DNA from: Anaerobiospirillum succiniciproducens DSM 6400 | GTDB lineage: Bacteria; Pseudomonadota; Gammaproteobacteria; Enterobacterales; Succinivibrionaceae | Length of the DNA stretch: 64,000 bases | Reading direction: 5' to 3' | Assembly (NCBI RefSeq): GCF_000482845.1 | Contig: NZ_AXWV01000001.1 | Coordinates: forward strand, 1-64,000 | Shown here: one piece after another, positions 15,689 through 25,171 of the stretch | Position numbering within the stretch: position 1 is the stretch's first letter | Layout: each line of letters opens with the position of its first letter | The notes under the pieces: model-generated | What the model saw: only the letters and a program-made list of their open reading frames with translations | Databases searched by the model: none | Told to the model about the DNA's origin: nothing | Position numbers and translations under genes: made by a program

Positions 15689-16561
15689 CTATTCGACCTT
15701 AGAGATGTCTGGCGTATAGAACTTAAAGCCGTGTTGTAAGAGCACATTTGGCTTAACGTCTTGATCTGCCTTTAACAGAATCATACGGCGATCACCAAGC
15801 TTTAAGAAACCAGTCATGATTGGGATTGGTGGCAGCTTGGAGTGCTTGAAGCAGCAAGCTAAAAGCTCTTTTAAAGTAGCGCTCTGAGGAGAAACGAGGT
15901 TAACTGGGCCTGATGGTAAAGTACCTTCAGTCATCAGCATTAAGGCATTGAGAGTGTCGTGCAGCTCAATGAATGGAACCTTGTTCTCGGCATGTAAAAT
16001 GGTAAATGGTGGGGTGAAAGCTGACTTCTTGATAAATCCACCATTGCGGTGGAGCACGATACCAAAGCGTGCAATATAGAAGTGCTTGAAGTTGAAGCGC
16101 TCATTTAATTCTTGAGCTGCAGCTTCTAACTTACGAGTAAGCTCAGCAATCTCGTTGTCGCCATTAGTTGGGCTGTTCTCGTCGATCTCACCATTGCCCT
16201 TGTCATCATAAATAGCCACAGCACTTGCCTGTACATAGATTGGAGGCAGGGTGATGAGAGCCTTAAACTTATTGATGATGTCTAAACGGCTAGATAAGAG
16301 CAGGTTAAGACGACGGGTGGTAATTGCCTTTGCACCAAAGCTCTCGCCTGCAAAGTTAAACAATACATCGCCTTCGCCGTTGTAATCATCGTAAGAGATG
16401 AGATTAACTTTACCTGACAGGCCGTGGTGTTTCTCAAGACGAGCGTTGATCACTGCGATATCGGAATGGGTAAGCACAGTAACCTGGTGACGCTGTTCAA
16501 TCAGCATTTTGGCAAAGTATCCGCCGACGAAGCCAGATCCACCTGCGATAACTACGTGCAT
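15689..16561 (-). CDS. yfcH: YfcH/SDR39U1-type NAD(P)-dependent epimerase family protein
   Basis: Member of the TIGR01777 atypical SDR family (E. coli YfcH). The 290 residues begin MHVVIAGGSGFVGGYFAKML, the Rossmann dinucleotide site, followed by NFAGES, the counterpart of NLAGEP in YfcH. The family Ser/Tyr positions are seen as YVQASAVAIYDD. The C-terminus holds the DUF1731-like end (ADQDVKPNVLLQHGFKF). The start at 16561 is set by GGAGG five bases upstream; a TTG 12 bp earlier is in frame but lies over that SD. The biochemical role is not established for the family. Single gene with its own terminator. Confidence 0.88.
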   Translation of the reverse strand: MHVVIAGGSGFVGGYFAKMLIEQRHQVTVLTHSDIAVINARLEKHHGLSGKVNLISYDDYNGEGDVLFNFAGESFGAKAITTRRLNLLLSSRLDIINKFKALITLPPIYVQASAVAIYDDKGNGEIDENSPTNGDNEIAELTRKLEAAAQELNERFNFKHFYIARFGIVLHRNGGFIKKSAFTPPFTILHAENKVPFIELHDTLNALMLMTEGTLPSGPVNLVSPQSATLKELLACCFKHSKLPPIPIMTGFLKLGDRRMILLKADQDVKPNVLLQHGFKFYTPDISKVE

Positions 16562-17286
16562 TTTTTCCTCCAACTATCACAAGCTACGCACAACTTTGCT
16601 AAGGTACATCATAGACCACACATAAAAGGCTCTAAACACAAAATCGCAGTCAAAGACAAGCAAATATACATGTATGTGCCTAGATTGCCGTTAAGCAGTG
16701 ATACCACTGCTCACAAAAGGTGTTTTGCATTATAGCGCACGCTCTTTTAATGTGTTCCATGTCACGCTAGGTTTGTTATGGCTTTGTGAGCATTGCCGCG
16801 CATTGAACAAAAATTGAGCGAAAAATCCACAGCTTGTACTCATTTAGCGTGACAAACGCTCATTTGTGTGATGCACATTTGAACAACGATAAAAAGAGCT
16901 GCAAAAGGCTTTACAAGTGATACGAATTATCACATAAGTGCAAGCGTAACCACGGAAAATGCGATGTAAATGCGAAAGGTTGGTGTTTTGTTGAAAAAGT
17001 TACACTTTGCTAACTTGCTGTTAGGCGTATCGGCGCGTACAACTGATTGTGAAGAGAGCTTTACAAAGACTGGCGCAAGGGTGCACTAGTATTGTCCATA
17101 GCAGGATATTGGACATAAGATAGCTGCATTTATCGTGGATCAAAATCATGCAGCTACAAAAGTATTTTGCGTTAGACACATAGAATCGTTTCGCACTTGC
17201 AGCACAAGAATTTAGCTTTAGCACGCCCATGGCTTGCAAAGGCCGTGCGTTTTGGTACTTGCAGGCAATTGCATGCAGTACAAATG
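16562..17286. other. Intergenic region without a recognisable gene
   Basis: About 725 bp. The only item of note is a palindrome GTGATA-N5-TATCAC at 16917-16933, which looks like a dimeric regulator site but is 356 bp from the nearest start. The open frame on the minus strand at 17021-17296 has no RBS and runs into the pta terminators. Confidence 0.5.
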
Positions 17287-17356
17287 AAAAGGGCATCGTT
17301 GATTGCTCAGCGATGCCCTTTAAGGCCTAAAGTTGTGTTCACAACTTGGGCCTAGT
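17287..17356 (-). terminator. Two tandem terminator hairpins after pta
   Basis: The minus strand shows first TAGGCC/GGCCTT enclosing AAGTTGTG/CACAACTT (17322-17356), then AAAGGGCATCG/CGATGCCCTTTT (17287-17322). Confidence 0.8.
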
Positions 17357-17382
17357 TTAGTTACTTATGGTGTAACTATGAA

Positions 17383-19407
17383 TTACTTGTCCTGCTGACC
17401 AGCCTGGATAGCGGTGATGGCAACGGTGTAAACGATGTCATCAACTAAAGCACCACGGGAGAGGTCGTTTACAGGCTTGTTGAGGCCCTGCAGCATAGGA
17501 CCGATAGCAACAACGTCAGCTGAACGCTGTACAGCCTTGTAAACAGTGTTACCAGTGGAGAGGCTTGGGAAGATGAATACGGTAGCCTTACCAGCAACCT
17601 TAGAACCTGGAGCCTTCTGAGCAGCAACGTCAGGCATTACAGATGCGTCGTACTGGAGTGGGCCGTCGATTACGAGGTCTGGACGTAATTCCTGAGCCTT
17701 CTTGGTAGCCTCGGTCATGAGGTCAACATCTGGACCCTTACCTGACTTGCCAGTTGAGTAAGTGATCATAGCAACGCGTGGATCGATGCCGAATGCCTTA
17801 GCGGTATCAGCAGACTGAATAGCGATCTGAGCGAGCTGATCTGCATCTGGGTTGAGGTTTAAGGCGCAGTCACCAAATACGTATACCTGCTCCTTCATGA
17901 GCATGAAGAAGATAGCGGATACTAAAGAAGCACCTGGAGCGGTCTTGATAACCTGAAGAGCTGGACGGATGGTATTAGCGGTGGTGTGAACAGCGCCAGA
18001 TACTAAGCCGTGAACCTCATTAGCCTCAAGCATCATGGTGGCTAAGAATACGTTGTCCTGGAGAAGTGCACGAGCGTCTTCTTCAGTTAAGCCCTTGGAC
18101 TTACGCAGCTCAACTAAACGTGGAACATACTTCTCGCGGATATCCTCTGGATCGATGAACTCAACGCCCTCGTCAAGAGAAACACCCTGCTCCTTAGCAA
18201 CAGCTAAGATAGCGTCCTTCTTACCGTAGAGAACAGGTACTGCAATCTTAGCAGCAGCAACACGAGCAGCTGCACATACAGTACGTGGCTCATCACCCTC
18301 AGGAAGAGCAATGCGCTTGTTAGCAGCACGAGCAAGCTCGGTGAGCTTGTAACGGAAAGCTGCTGGGCTCATGAGTGGGAACTCTTTTGCACATACCTTA
18401 GCTAAGGAAGCAACTAACTCGCCATTGAAGAATTGAGCAGCAAACTCGCCTGATGATTGAGCACGCTCGTTATCGTCTGAGTAGATAACAGCTGGGAGCA
18501 TGGAGAAGGTCTCTGCTACAGCCCATACTGAGGACTTGGTGCAGATAGTAGCCTTGCCTGCCTGACCCTCAACGCCATCACACAGTACAACAACTGCAGC
18601 ATTGGTTGAAGCTGGAACAGTAGCGGTAATTAATACCTCGTGCTCTTGAGCAGAAGCTGCGTCAAAAGATACACCGCAAACACGTACGTTCTCGTCGCCA
18701 ACTAAAGCACCCTCTAAGAAGGAAGCTAAGTCAGAAGCGCGTAAAGCGTAGTTCTTGCAGTTGTATGGGATGTTAGCCAGCATGGTAACTGGGCACTTGC
18801 CCTCAGCTGAGCATGAAGTACCAGCCTCTGGAGCCTTAGAACCTGAGCAACCGCATGAAGAGTTGCAGCCACACTCGCTCTTGCCAGCTAATACGAGCTT
18901 CTTGCGGCCAGTAGCGTCACGTGGAGCGTCTTCGTTTAATAAGATACCGCCAACTACGCGATCCTTGCCTGAATCACCGAAGTAACCCATAGCGATGCGT
19001 ACCATAGAGTGAGCCTTCTTGCAGGCACCGATGGATACAGGAATCAGGTCAGCATCTAAAGCAAGGCAGATAGCAGCGTTGATCTCGTTCTGATCAAAAC
19101 GATCAGCAACAACACCCTCAACAACTACAACATCAGCACCAGTGTCCTTTAACAGACGGTTGTAGTTAGCTAAAACAGCCTCGATGAGCTCGCTCTTCTG
19201 GCCATTGGCGATGTACTTAACAGCTTCGCACTTTGACATTGAGTAAGTGCTGCAGCTGCATGCACCCTTGGCGTTCTTGCAAACGTCAAATGGACGGAAG
19301 ACGGTAGCCTTGGCACCCTTATCCTGTAAAGCCTTAACAAGACCGTTAGCAGCAACAAATAAACCGTCAGCTTTGCCGGTTGGTAAAAGCATTAATGAAC
19401 GTGACAC
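17383..19407 (-). CDS. pta: Phosphate acetyltransferase (long, DRTGG-containing form)
   Basis: Converts acetyl-CoA and phosphate to acetyl-phosphate, the step before acetate kinase in mixed-acid fermentation. The 674 residues show the three-part layout of the E. coli enzyme: an N-terminal P-loop-like region (MLLPTGKADGLFVAANGL), a DRTGG-like centre, and the C-terminal catalytic PTA domain from about 350 (AFRYKLTELARAANKRIALPEGDEPRT, GLVSGAVHTTANTIRP, VFIFPSLSTGNTVYKAVQRS). Start is the GTG at 19407 (GGAG six bases upstream), giving MSRSLMLLPTG like E. coli MSRIIMLIPTG. Unusual: a cysteine-rich linker at about 175-217 (CGCNSSCGCSG, then CSAEGKC) and CSC near 50. ackA is not adjacent. The leader is strongly structured. 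Confidence 0.95.
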   Translation of the reverse strand: MSRSLMLLPTGKADGLFVAANGLVKALQDKGAKATVFRPFDVCKNAKGACSCSTYSMSKCEAVKYIANGQKSELIEAVLANYNRLLKDTGADVVVVEGVVADRFDQNEINAAICLALDADLIPVSIGACKKAHSMVRIAMGYFGDSGKDRVVGGILLNEDAPRDATGRKKLVLAGKSECGCNSSCGCSGSKAPEAGTSCSAEGKCPVTMLANIPYNCKNYALRASDLASFLEGALVGDENVRVCGVSFDAASAQEHEVLITATVPASTNAAVVVLCDGVEGQAGKATICTKSSVWAVAETFSMLPAVIYSDDNERAQSSGEFAAQFFNGELVASLAKVCAKEFPLMSPAAFRYKLTELARAANKRIALPEGDEPRTVCAAARVAAAKIAVPVLYGKKDAILAVAKEQGVSLDEGVEFIDPEDIREKYVPRLVELRKSKGLTEEDARALLQDNVFLATMMLEANEVHGLVSGAVHTTANTIRPALQVIKTAPGASLVSAIFFMLMKEQVYVFGDCALNLNPDADQLAQIAIQSADTAKAFGIDPRVAMITYSTGKSGKGPDVDLMTEATKKAQELRPDLVIDGPLQYDASVMPDVAAQKAPGSKVAGKATVFIFPSLSTGNTVYKAVQRSADVVAIGPMLQGLNKPVNDLSRGALVDDIVYTVAITAIQAGQQDK

Positions 19408-19428
19408 ATCAATCTCCAAATTATTTAG

Positions 19429-19537
19429 GTGCCAAACTAAGAACGCAAGAGAGGTAATAACAGATCCACGTACTTGCAGGCTGCATTAAAGAGCCTTATG
19501 TAAGGCTTGAGATGACTTACATAAGGCACTTTGGCAC
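19429..19537 (-). promoter_or_regulatory. Structured pta leader
   Basis: GTGCCAAA (19429-19436) can pair with TTTGGCAC (19530-19537), enclosing a perfect 12-bp hairpin (GCCTTATGTAAG/CTTACATAAGGC, 19493-19527, 11-nt loop). The outer stem ends about 14 bases before the pta SD, so folding could affect translation; the inner hairpin, followed by TCTTTAA on the minus strand, could be a weak attenuator. Confidence 0.45.
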
Positions 19538-20225
19538 AAGTCTTAGTCCTTGAGCACATTAGCATCATCTATCAGGGCTGTTAACTTTTAAGATTAACTC
19601 ATTAAGCACTCATAAAAGAGCCCAATTAAACTGACAGATGCAAGTTGATTCTATAAAGGATAGCGCAAATGATGTAAGAGTGCTTTGCTTTTGCTCAAAA
19701 AATTGGCTTTAGGCCATATTAAGCCACAACAGTTATTAGCTTAGATGGTAAAGATGTCTACCTTAGATACTAACAAGGTTAGTTGCGCTAAAGGCAACTA
19801 AGCCTCAAGTAAAATCTTTGTGCGCTGCATGTTGCCGTTTTTTAAAAGACGTGCTTACAAAGCCCGCAGCCTTGGGATAGTCCCACGCAATACCATGGAT
19901 CCAAGCTTGGTACGAAATGCATGGTCAATTATTACAATGACTTTATTAAGTCTCTTTACAAAAAATGTGAGGCTGTATAGTAGTCGGATTTTTTGAGCGT
20001 AAAGCCCGTTTTTATAGAGTTTGATGGGTGAGATTGCACTAAGTGATAGCAAGTATTTATAAGAATATCTTATTCAACGGTGGAAAATATTTGTTTACAG
20101 TTGGCGTAGATGGGCTAGTTGCAAAGTTTGGTCTAACTAAATTAGGTCACAATAGAGCTTGAGCTGTTAAAATACCGCACTCAAAGAAAGTTGTGGCTAA
20201 AGATAAATGTTCAAGGAGATGGCGC
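19538..20225. other. Divergent pta-yfbV intergenic region
   Basis: About 690 bp with no convincing gene. In E. coli ackA lies between yfbV and pta; here I find no acetate kinase fragment. Confidence 0.5.
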
Positions 20226-20705
20226 ATGTCGTTGATTCAGGTAATTAAACGCGGTAATGATTATATGAACGCTTGGCCTGATGAGCCGATATTGATGGCT
20301 ATCTTTCCAGAGATGCGCGTAAAAGCCATGCTCGCTACCTCTAAGAAGTTTGTGCCACCTGCAGTTGCGCTGCTCGTCTTTTGGATTTATTACATCTGTG
20401 GCGGCTTTCATGGCCTCTATCGACTTTTTACCGCTCCACAGGCCGGATCGATGACTTTCTACATGGCAGTAACTAGCCTGATTATCATCATTCCCATCCT
20501 CATCTATTTACCAATCCACGGCATTATTTGGTTTGGCTATCAGGCTGATAAAAAACTAAACAAGCGCCAAACTTTGTTCTATCGTAATGTTTGCTCCAAG
20601 CTAGGCCGTGAGCCTAAATCAGATCCGGTGATGTTTGATCTTATCAGTATCATCAATGACGGTATTAAGAATCTTGAGGATAAAGAATTTTTAAACGAGC
20701 TCTAA
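20226..20705 (+). CDS. yfbV: YfbV-type inner-membrane protein (UPF0208)
   Basis: The 159 residues align well with E. coli YfbV: start VIKRGNDYMNAWPDEP (E. coli FRRGQHYSKTWPLEK), two hydrophobic helices (VPPAVALLVFWIYYICGG and FYMAVTSLIIIIPILIYLPI), then GIIWFGYQADKKL and a C-terminal DGIKNLEDKEFLNEL. The ATG at 20226 is set by AAGGAG. In E. coli YfbV has been linked to insulation of the Ter macrodomain of the chromosome, and the gene is next to ackA-pta, so its position here beside pta is retained synteny. A strong terminator follows. Confidence 0.88.
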   Translation: MSLIQVIKRGNDYMNAWPDEPILMAIFPEMRVKAMLATSKKFVPPAVALLVFWIYYICGGFHGLYRLFTAPQAGSMTFYMAVTSLIIIIPILIYLPIHGIIWFGYQADKKLNKRQTLFYRNVCSKLGREPKSDPVMFDLISIINDGIKNLEDKEFLNEL

Positions 20706-20731
20706 GCAAAGTTTAGAGCTATCAAAAACAA

Positions 20732-20760
20732 AAAGGCCTCTACACATAGAGGCCTTTTTG
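20732..20760 (+). terminator. Bidirectional terminator
   Basis: AAGGCCTCT, ACACAT loop, AGAGGCCTT, T-run on both sides. Serves yfbV and the convergent Sel1-repeat gene. Confidence 0.88.
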
Positions 20761-20782
20761 TTATAGCTAAAATAAAATAAGC

Positions 20783-21502
20783 TTATGGAGCGTTCTTCTT
20801 AGCTTCTTGCTCAACGAAGCTTTCAAACTGCTTAATCTTGAGGTCGTAGTCGGCAACATCATCACATGAGTCCTGGTTGCCAAGGTCACAAGCACGCTTA
20901 TGGTACTCAAAAGAAAGCTTAGCGATCTTGATATCCTTAAGCACATAAGCCTCAGAGAAAGTAATTACAGCAAGCTGACGGCAGCCAGTTGGGTCTTTAA
21001 GGTTGCAAGCCTTCTGACCATACTCACCAGCCTTAACTAAGTCCTGATCTACATGCTCGCCTAAGAAGTAGAGATTAGATAAGAGTAAGCAGCCGTAAGC
21101 GTCACCCTTTTCACATAAGTAATCAGCAATCTGAGTACCACGAGCATAGTCGTTGAGGTTGTAAGTGCTGTCAGTGAACAAGGTTGCTACAGCTGTACAG
21201 GTCTTTAAAGCAGCAGGATCATCGGAGTAGCAGATCTTGGTTAAGTACTTAGCTGCGTGCTGGAACTCCTTACGCTCTAAGTATTGTTGAGCTAAGAAGT
21301 TGCACTCTGCCATGGAACCAGTTTCGCACTTGATGATAGCGTCTTGTTCGCCTTTGAAGTTTTCTTTTGCCCATTCAACTTCGGTGTTTGCCTGAGCAGT
21401 TGAGGTGAGGCTCACTAATGAAGCAGCAGCCATGATGCATGCAATAGTAGCTGCGGATCTAAAAGGGCGCAGACCAGATTTGATAAAGCTTAATGGGTTC
21501 AT
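20783..21502 (-). CDS. Secreted cysteine-patterned Sel1-like repeat protein
   Basis: The 239 residues start with a Sec signal peptide (hydrophobic AATIACIMAAASLVSLTSTAQA, cleavage about residue 38). The mature part is made of alpha-helical Sel1-like repeats, each with a pair of cysteines (CETGSMAEC, CYSDDPAALKTC, CEKGDAYGC, CNLKDPTGC, CDLGNQDSC), the pattern of Helicobacter Hcp-type SLR proteins in which each pair makes a disulfide between the helices. Such proteins act as periplasmic or secreted scaffolds; no enzymatic function can be assigned. Start at the ATG 21502 (GAGA upstream) rather than the in-frame TTG 30 bp earlier. Confidence 0.85.
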   Translation of the reverse strand: MNPLSFIKSGLRPFRSAATIACIMAAASLVSLTSTAQANTEVEWAKENFKGEQDAIIKCETGSMAECNFLAQQYLERKEFQHAAKYLTKICYSDDPAALKTCTAVATLFTDSTYNLNDYARGTQIADYLCEKGDAYGCLLLSNLYFLGEHVDQDLVKAGEYGQKACNLKDPTGCRQLAVITFSEAYVLKDIKIAKLSFEYHKRACDLGNQDSCDDVADYDLKIKQFESFVEQEAKKNAP

Positions 21503-22101
21503 AAAATTCTCTTTTCTGTCAAACTCGATCAAGAATGCTTTTCAACACTCAAAAGGCATTGCATTTGATCTAAGTAACGGCAGTTTTTGCAGAAAACATA
21601 CAACAGGTGCAAAAAAATCTTTAGCTAGCGCCAATTGTTTGTTAACTAGCCAACTGTAACAGCTACAGCTAAAACGCAGTAGTAGCTCATGATTATAAGC
21701 TTGCACGCTTAGATCGCTAATACTTGTTAACTAGTATGACAGTGTTTTTAACCAAATAGTGTTTGTTATGTCCGTTTTTAGACATAAGCAACATCTTGCG
21801 CACGTGTTGTATATAAGTTTGCGCAAAACTATAAGCCAAATCTTGCAAAAATGCATCTAAACTGGCGGCCCTTTTTCAGTAATGTTATCTAGGTCTTATC
21901 TTAAGCAGCTACAAACCCATCTTACGCGCTATTACAGTTGAACAAAATGCTATTGTTAATTGTTCTGTGCTGCAACTAGCTGTTGTTTTGTTGTTGATTA
22001 CTTGTAACCGCAAGAAAGACTAGTTGGGCCTTTGCTTACAACTATTAGCAAGCAAGATGGTGAGATAGTAAATTAGCTTATTGACAACAATGACAGACTA
22101 A
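21503..22101. other. Intergenic region
   Basis: About 600 bp, A/T-rich, without a gene. The missing 5' part of the hook-protein gene that begins at 22102 is not found here. Confidence 0.5.
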
Positions 22102-23199
22102 ATGGCAATTAATGCCCTACATATAATCAGAGGTCAAAAGGGTGGACCTAATGACCAGCCTGGACAAGGAAACTTTATCCAGTACTACACCGATTTTGAT
22201 CCAAATGATGCATCTACATATACAGCTTCCACTTCACAGACTATCCATGATTCTCTAGGTCGTGCTCATACTCTTACTTACTACATGATCAAGACAGGTC
22301 CAGATGCAAAGGGATCAAACAATACCAATTGGACCGTTATCCCATACGTAGATGGTCATCCTGCTGATGTTAAGGGTAAAGGATTAGGCCCTGGTGTTTC
22401 TTATAAAGACAATCCAGTATGTATGAGCGTGCCTTCAGGCAGCAAGTCTACTATTGCAAGTTCAAATCTCTTTGGATTCCAGGTTAAGTTCGGTCCAAAC
22501 GGCGAAGTTTTAGAACAGTACCCAGGCAAGGTAGAGCTAGTAAATCCAGCTGATGCCGCTAATGCCAATAAGAAGATTCCAGGCAGCTTACGTCATGCCC
22601 TCTTTGGTAATCCAAATGCACAGGCTGCCCCAGATAACGTTGGTGAGTTGGATGGATTTGCACCTAAAGCTAAAGACCAAACTTTTAAGAAAGATGGTCA
22701 GGCTGGTTGTGACGGCTCTTTACATACTGCATTGGGTCAGGGTATTGAGCCAACTCAGATGCTCAATATTCAGTTTGCGGCAAGTCAGTATGGCTCTTCA
22801 AACTTCTCTGTAAGTCAGGCTCCAACTAATGATGGCTACGCAACTGGTATCTTAATTGGCATGTCTGTTGATGAGAACGGCATTATTCAGTGTGAGTACT
22901 CTAATGGCCAGGTAAAGAATATTGCTAAGGTGGCCATGGCTGATTTTGCTAATCAGCAAGGATTGATCAAGATTGGCGATACTCAATGGAAACAGTCTAA
23001 CTCGTCAGGTGAGGCCATTGCTAAGGAAGCTAACTCAGGATCTTGCGGCTCGATAAAGGGATCAAACTTAGAGCTGTCAAATGTTGATTTGACCACTGAG
23101 CTAGTTGAACTAATTACTGCTCAGCGTAACTATCAAGCCAACTCGCAGTCATTACAGACACAGAATACTGTAATGGATTCTATTTTGAACATTAGATAA
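22102..23199 (+). pseudogene. flgE: 5'-truncated flagellar hook protein (FlgE) gene
   Basis: The 365 residues match the middle and C-terminal parts of FlgE: FIQYYTDFDPNDASTYTAST followed by SLGRAHTLTYYMIKTG and NTNWTVIPYVDG, then GNLELSNV-type SNLELSNVDLTTELVELITA, QRNYQANSQSLQTQNTVMDS, the FlgE/FlgG C-terminal signature. The family N-terminus (a MSFxxALSGL-type helix needed for export and assembly, plus about 150 residues) is missing, and an in-frame stop stands directly before the ATG. No SD precedes it. The other flg genes are absent around it. I read it as a displaced duplicate fragment. It ends with a strong terminator that it presumably brought along. Confidence 0.82.
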
Positions 23200-23229
23200 G
23201 ATTCATTTGAATAATCAAAACCACTATTT

Positions 23230-23255
23230 AACGTCGAGCTTGTCTCGACGTTTTT
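23230..23255 (+). terminator. Terminator after the flgE fragment
   Basis: AACGTCGAG, CTTGT loop, CTCGACGTT, TTT. Perfect 9-bp stem. Confidence 0.88.
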
Positions 23256-23429
23256 GTTGGGCGTTTCTAACATGGTTCATGAAGAAGCTTGTCGTATTAG
23301 CTCGCAGGTGAAGAACGTACCAGGTAAATCCACTGATTGCTTTAAACAATCTATCTTGATTAGCTAAGCTTTATTAGATATGTTCAAGATTAGCCATTTG
23401 TGTAACGATTAGTCAAAAGGTTCTAAAAA

Positions 23430-24446
23430 ATGTCATCTTCAGAATCAAATCTGATTTCGGCACCGCAGTCTGAACACTGCTCTAAAACTGCTGCTCATGC
23501 TGCAGCTGCACAGCACTCTAGTCCTAAGATCTTAGTTTTTGGCTCACTCAATGTTGACTATGTCTACGAGGTGCCACACTTTTTACAGCCTGGCGAAACG
23601 CTCTCGTCTACAAGTCGTCATGTCTATGCTGGCGGCAAGGGTCTTAATCAGGCGGTAGCTTTATCTAAAGCGGGTGGTGATGTTAGCTTTTCAGGAGCCA
23701 TTGGTACCGTAGATGGAGCCATTTTGCTCGAGACTCTCGAAAGTAATAACATCAACTCACAAAACGTTAAGCAGCTAACTGATGTACCAAGTGGCCATAC
23801 TTTTATTCAAGTAGATGCCCATGGCCAAAACTGTATTTTGCTCTATGGCGGCGCTAATCAGACCATTACGAGCAATGATATTGATGCGGCGCTTAAATCA
23901 TTTAGCGCAGGCGATTGCTTAGTCATTCAAAACGAGACTAATGCTTTAGATGAGATCATCGACAAGGCCAGTGCTAAAGGTCTTTACATATGCATGAACA
24001 CTTCGCCAGTAGATGAAAAGCTTACTAAGTTGCCACTGCATAAGTGCAGCTTACTCATTGTTAACGAGATTGAAGGTGCCGCTCTGTCATCCTTAAGCGC
24101 GGATACTGCTCCAAAGCTGATGCTGCAGCGCCTTGCAGAAATCTATAAAGACTCCTCCATCTTATTAACCTTAGGCTCATCAGGCTCGCTCTTTTTAGAG
24201 CGTGGCAAGCAAGAGCCAATTGCATGTTCAGCCTTTAAAGTTGAGCCTGTGGATACTACAGCTGCAGGTGATACTTTACTTGGCTACTTCATTACCATGC
24301 TAAGCAAGGGTCATGAGCCTAGCATGGCCATGACTTATGCCTCAGCTGCAGCAGCCCTTGCTGTTACCCGTCATGGCGCTGCTCCATCCATCCCGTATGT
24401 ACACGAGGTCGAGGAATACCTTAAAGCTCAAGGTTACTCCCTGTAA
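23430..24446 (+). CDS. Ribokinase-like sugar kinase (PfkB family)
   Basis: Phosphorylates a sugar, most likely ribose or a related pentose, with ATP in the cytoplasm. The 338 residues show the N-terminal PfkB region (FGSLNVDYVYEVPHFLQPGE, then GGKGLNQAVALSKAG, the ribokinase GGKGANQA motif), and the C-terminal signature DTTAAGDTLLGYF with catalytic Asp281. A 33-residue Ser/Ala-rich extension precedes the domain. AAGG lies nine bases before the ATG. No transporter, RbsD or RbsR gene is nearby, so the substrate is not supported by context. Confidence 0.88.
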   Translation: MSSSESNLISAPQSEHCSKTAAHAAAAQHSSPKILVFGSLNVDYVYEVPHFLQPGETLSSTSRHVYAGGKGLNQAVALSKAGGDVSFSGAIGTVDGAILLETLESNNINSQNVKQLTDVPSGHTFIQVDAHGQNCILLYGGANQTITSNDIDAALKSFSAGDCLVIQNETNALDEIIDKASAKGLYICMNTSPVDEKLTKLPLHKCSLLIVNEIEGAALSSLSADTAPKLMLQRLAEIYKDSSILLTLGSSGSLFLERGKQEPIACSAFKVEPVDTTAAGDTLLGYFITMLSKGHEPSMAMTYASAAAALAVTRHGAAPSIPYVHEVEEYLKAQGYSL

Positions 24447-24538
24447 CTAAAGCCCAAATCCGCCGAACAAACTAATGGTCAAATTAAATCTGTAACGAAA
24501 GCCCAAATCCGCCGAGCTGTTAATGGTCAAGTTAAATG
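24443..24538. repeat. Two-copy 49-bp direct repeat
   Basis: GTAACKAAAGCCCAAATCCG-type units start at 24443 (overlapping the kinase stop) and 24492; the second has a small deletion. As at 9396, a gene's 3' end has been duplicated in tandem. Confidence 0.8.
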
Positions 24539-25171
24539 GCTAATTGATCAGCATGTTACTTATGCTGATCTTGGTATTTGTTTGCCCTTTGTTAGATAGT
24601 CAGGTGGTTTGTTAAGTGGCGCAAATGCAGCTTTTGCGCTAGTAACTAGCGGGCAATGTAAGTTGCAATTGAGTTTTTTAAATTTTATGGGGAGTGTGCA
24701 GGACTTACGATCGGCGATTTTTTGTAAGTTGCAATGATGGTTGTTGTGGGATCTTTTCTCTTATTTATCGGGTTTTGATGGCGGTGTTAAGTATAGTGTG
24801 GGTTTCTTAACAAAGATCTTGAAAGTTTAACTTTAGATTTACGATCGGACGTAACAGCCTTAACAAAGGCCCTCTATCATGCAAAGCGTCAGATTAAGCA
24901 GCAACACCGTATGGGAAAGCTCAAGAAAATAAAACGGCGTCAAGTAGGCTGCTTATCTGTCCACCTTTATCACTAAGCAATACCAAATCAGACAAACATA
25001 TTGAGTCTAAAGCGGTATGGAGCGCCAAGAAGAGATCATTAAATTACTCATTGGCAAAAACAACAAAGCATAGGCTACTTAACAGGTAAGCAAAAAAATA
25101 AGTAGGCATCTACAAGCTTTTAATTGCTCAGTGGCATCGGTGAATTTGGGATAGTACTAAAGGAAAATTAC
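24539..25171. other. Intergenic region with possible decayed coding sequence
   Basis: About 630 bp without an intact gene. The plus frame through about 24811-24978 reads like a charged coiled-coil protein piece (LTKALYHAKRQIKQQHRMGK), and a second frame near 25017-25074 reads MERQEEIIKLLIGKNNKA before a stop. Could be remnants of a transposase; unproven. The 10-mer TTACGATCGG occurs twice (near 24706 and 24838). Confidence 0.3.

Noticed and set aside
16917-16933. GTGATA-N5-TATCAC as a promoter operator
   Set aside because: Good symmetry but more than 350 bp from the nearest start codon and not repeated in the window; kept only as a note.
17021-17296. 91-residue open frame on the minus strand
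   Set aside because: No RBS, composition unlike neighbouring genes, and its 5' end overlaps the pta terminator hairpins.
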